Below, piece after piece: positions 4,763 through 5,116 of a DNA stretch of 5,116 nucleotides (position 1 is the first letter of the stretch; every line of letters starts with the position of its first letter). The translations under genes were made by a program, and so were the position numbers. The notes under the pieces are model-generated. The model did no database searches, had not been told where the DNA came from, and saw only the letters and a program-made list of their open reading frames with translations. Origin of the DNA: OCS116 cluster bacterium (GTDB lineage: Bacteria > Pseudomonadota > Alphaproteobacteria > Rhizobiales > OSC116); the NCBI GenBank assembly GCA_002402005.2, contig NVUS02000093.1, forward strand, positions 1-5,116. Reading direction: 5' to 3'.

Positions 4763-5116
4763 ATGAAAAATTTACTAGCAGCGACTTTGGCCGCCTTCTT
4801 TTCACTATCTATAATAGCCCATGCCGACGATCTGTCCGATCGTAAGCAATTGATGAAATCAATTAACGGCTATTTAAAAATATTAAACGCCCAAAAGTCA
4901 GATTTTAATGCCGACACCGTCGCCAAACAAGCCGGCAACGTCCTCGCCGCGCTTAAAAAAGCCCAAAGCCTATTCACCGAAAAAGGCACCGGCGAAACCC
5001 GCGCCCTCGATACTGTCTGGTCAGATGCTAGCGGTTTCTCAAAAGCGCTTACCAACAGCATTGCCGCCGCCACAAACCTAGCCTCAATTGATCAAGAATC
5101 AGCATATGGCGCTGCA
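4763..5116 (+). CDS. Cytochrome c-556/c' family periplasmic protein, N-terminal part
   Basis: Partial gene: 118 codons are visible and the gene runs off the right edge. A Sec signal peptide covers residues 1-21 (MKNLLAATLAAFFSLSIIAHA, with the mature protein beginning DDLSD). The mature part matches the cytochrome c'/c-556 four-helix fold. DRKQLMKSINGYLKIL (26-41) opens the first helix, with M31 at the position of the axial methionine in low-spin c-556 proteins. The pattern SLFTEKGTGETRALDTVWSD is the family's loop before the third helix, followed by SGFSKAL. The CxxCH haem-attachment motif is expected about 15-25 residues further on and is not in the window. AGGGAG lies five bases before the ATG. 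It is divergent from the cytochrome b561-like gene, which is probably its electron-transfer partner at the periplasmic face (inference). Confidence 0.88.
   Translation, partial: MKNLLAATLAAFFSLSIIAHADDLSDRKQLMKSINGYLKILNAQKSDFNADTVAKQAGNVLAALKKAQSLFTEKGTGETRALDTVWSDASGFSKALTNSIAAATNLASIDQESAYGAA

Noticed and set aside
1..5116. Mobile elements, CRISPR arrays, tRNA/rRNA genes or a defence-like cassette
   Set aside because: No transposase, integrase, terminal repeats, spaced direct repeats or structural RNA signatures are visible, and the genes have uniform style and intact family lengths.

Overview
The window looks like ordinary chromosomal DNA from a Gram-negative proteobacterium, most likely an alphaproteobacterium. 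A TRAP transporter operon with an FCD-type GntR regulator, a periplasmic c-556-type cytochrome and a cytochrome b561-like partner is common in marine alphaproteobacteria. The AT-leaning base composition and very AT-rich intergenic DNA would suit a SAR116-like or similar marine lineage. That placement is an inference, not something the sequence proves.

Layout: everything from 1 to 4660 is read on the minus strand, so the genes run right to left in transcription order. They are a four-helix cytochrome b561-family membrane protein (3989-4660), an FCD/GntR transcriptional regulator (3195-3884), a complete tripartite TRAP transporter, and the first 59 codons of a short-chain dehydrogenase (1-177), which runs off the left edge. 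The transporter consists of the binding protein dctP (2159-3136), the small permease dctQ (1583-2086) and the large permease dctM (309-1586). On the plus strand, a c-556/c'-type cytochrome (from 4763) starts divergently from the cytochrome b gene and runs off the right edge. No gap exceeds 131 bases.

How it works together: the regulator probably senses a small carboxylate through a metal-binding FCD domain. It probably acts on a perfect 6-5-6 dyad (TTGTCA-N5-TGACAA) that overlaps its own -35 element. The binding protein captures a carboxylated solute in the periplasm, and the DctQM membrane pair imports it using a sodium gradient. The NAD-type dehydrogenase downstream may oxidise the imported compound. 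A hairpin with a U-tract directly after dctP probably makes the binding protein more abundant than the permeases. The two cytochromes form a separate electron-transfer pair with a shared divergent promoter region of about 100 bases.

I see no mobile element, CRISPR array, tRNA or rRNA, and no evidence of a radically new system. The most interesting content is regulatory: the autoregulatory operator, the dctP promoter with a dyad in its spacer, the intercistronic terminator, and a terminator whose loop may hold the promoter of the next gene.
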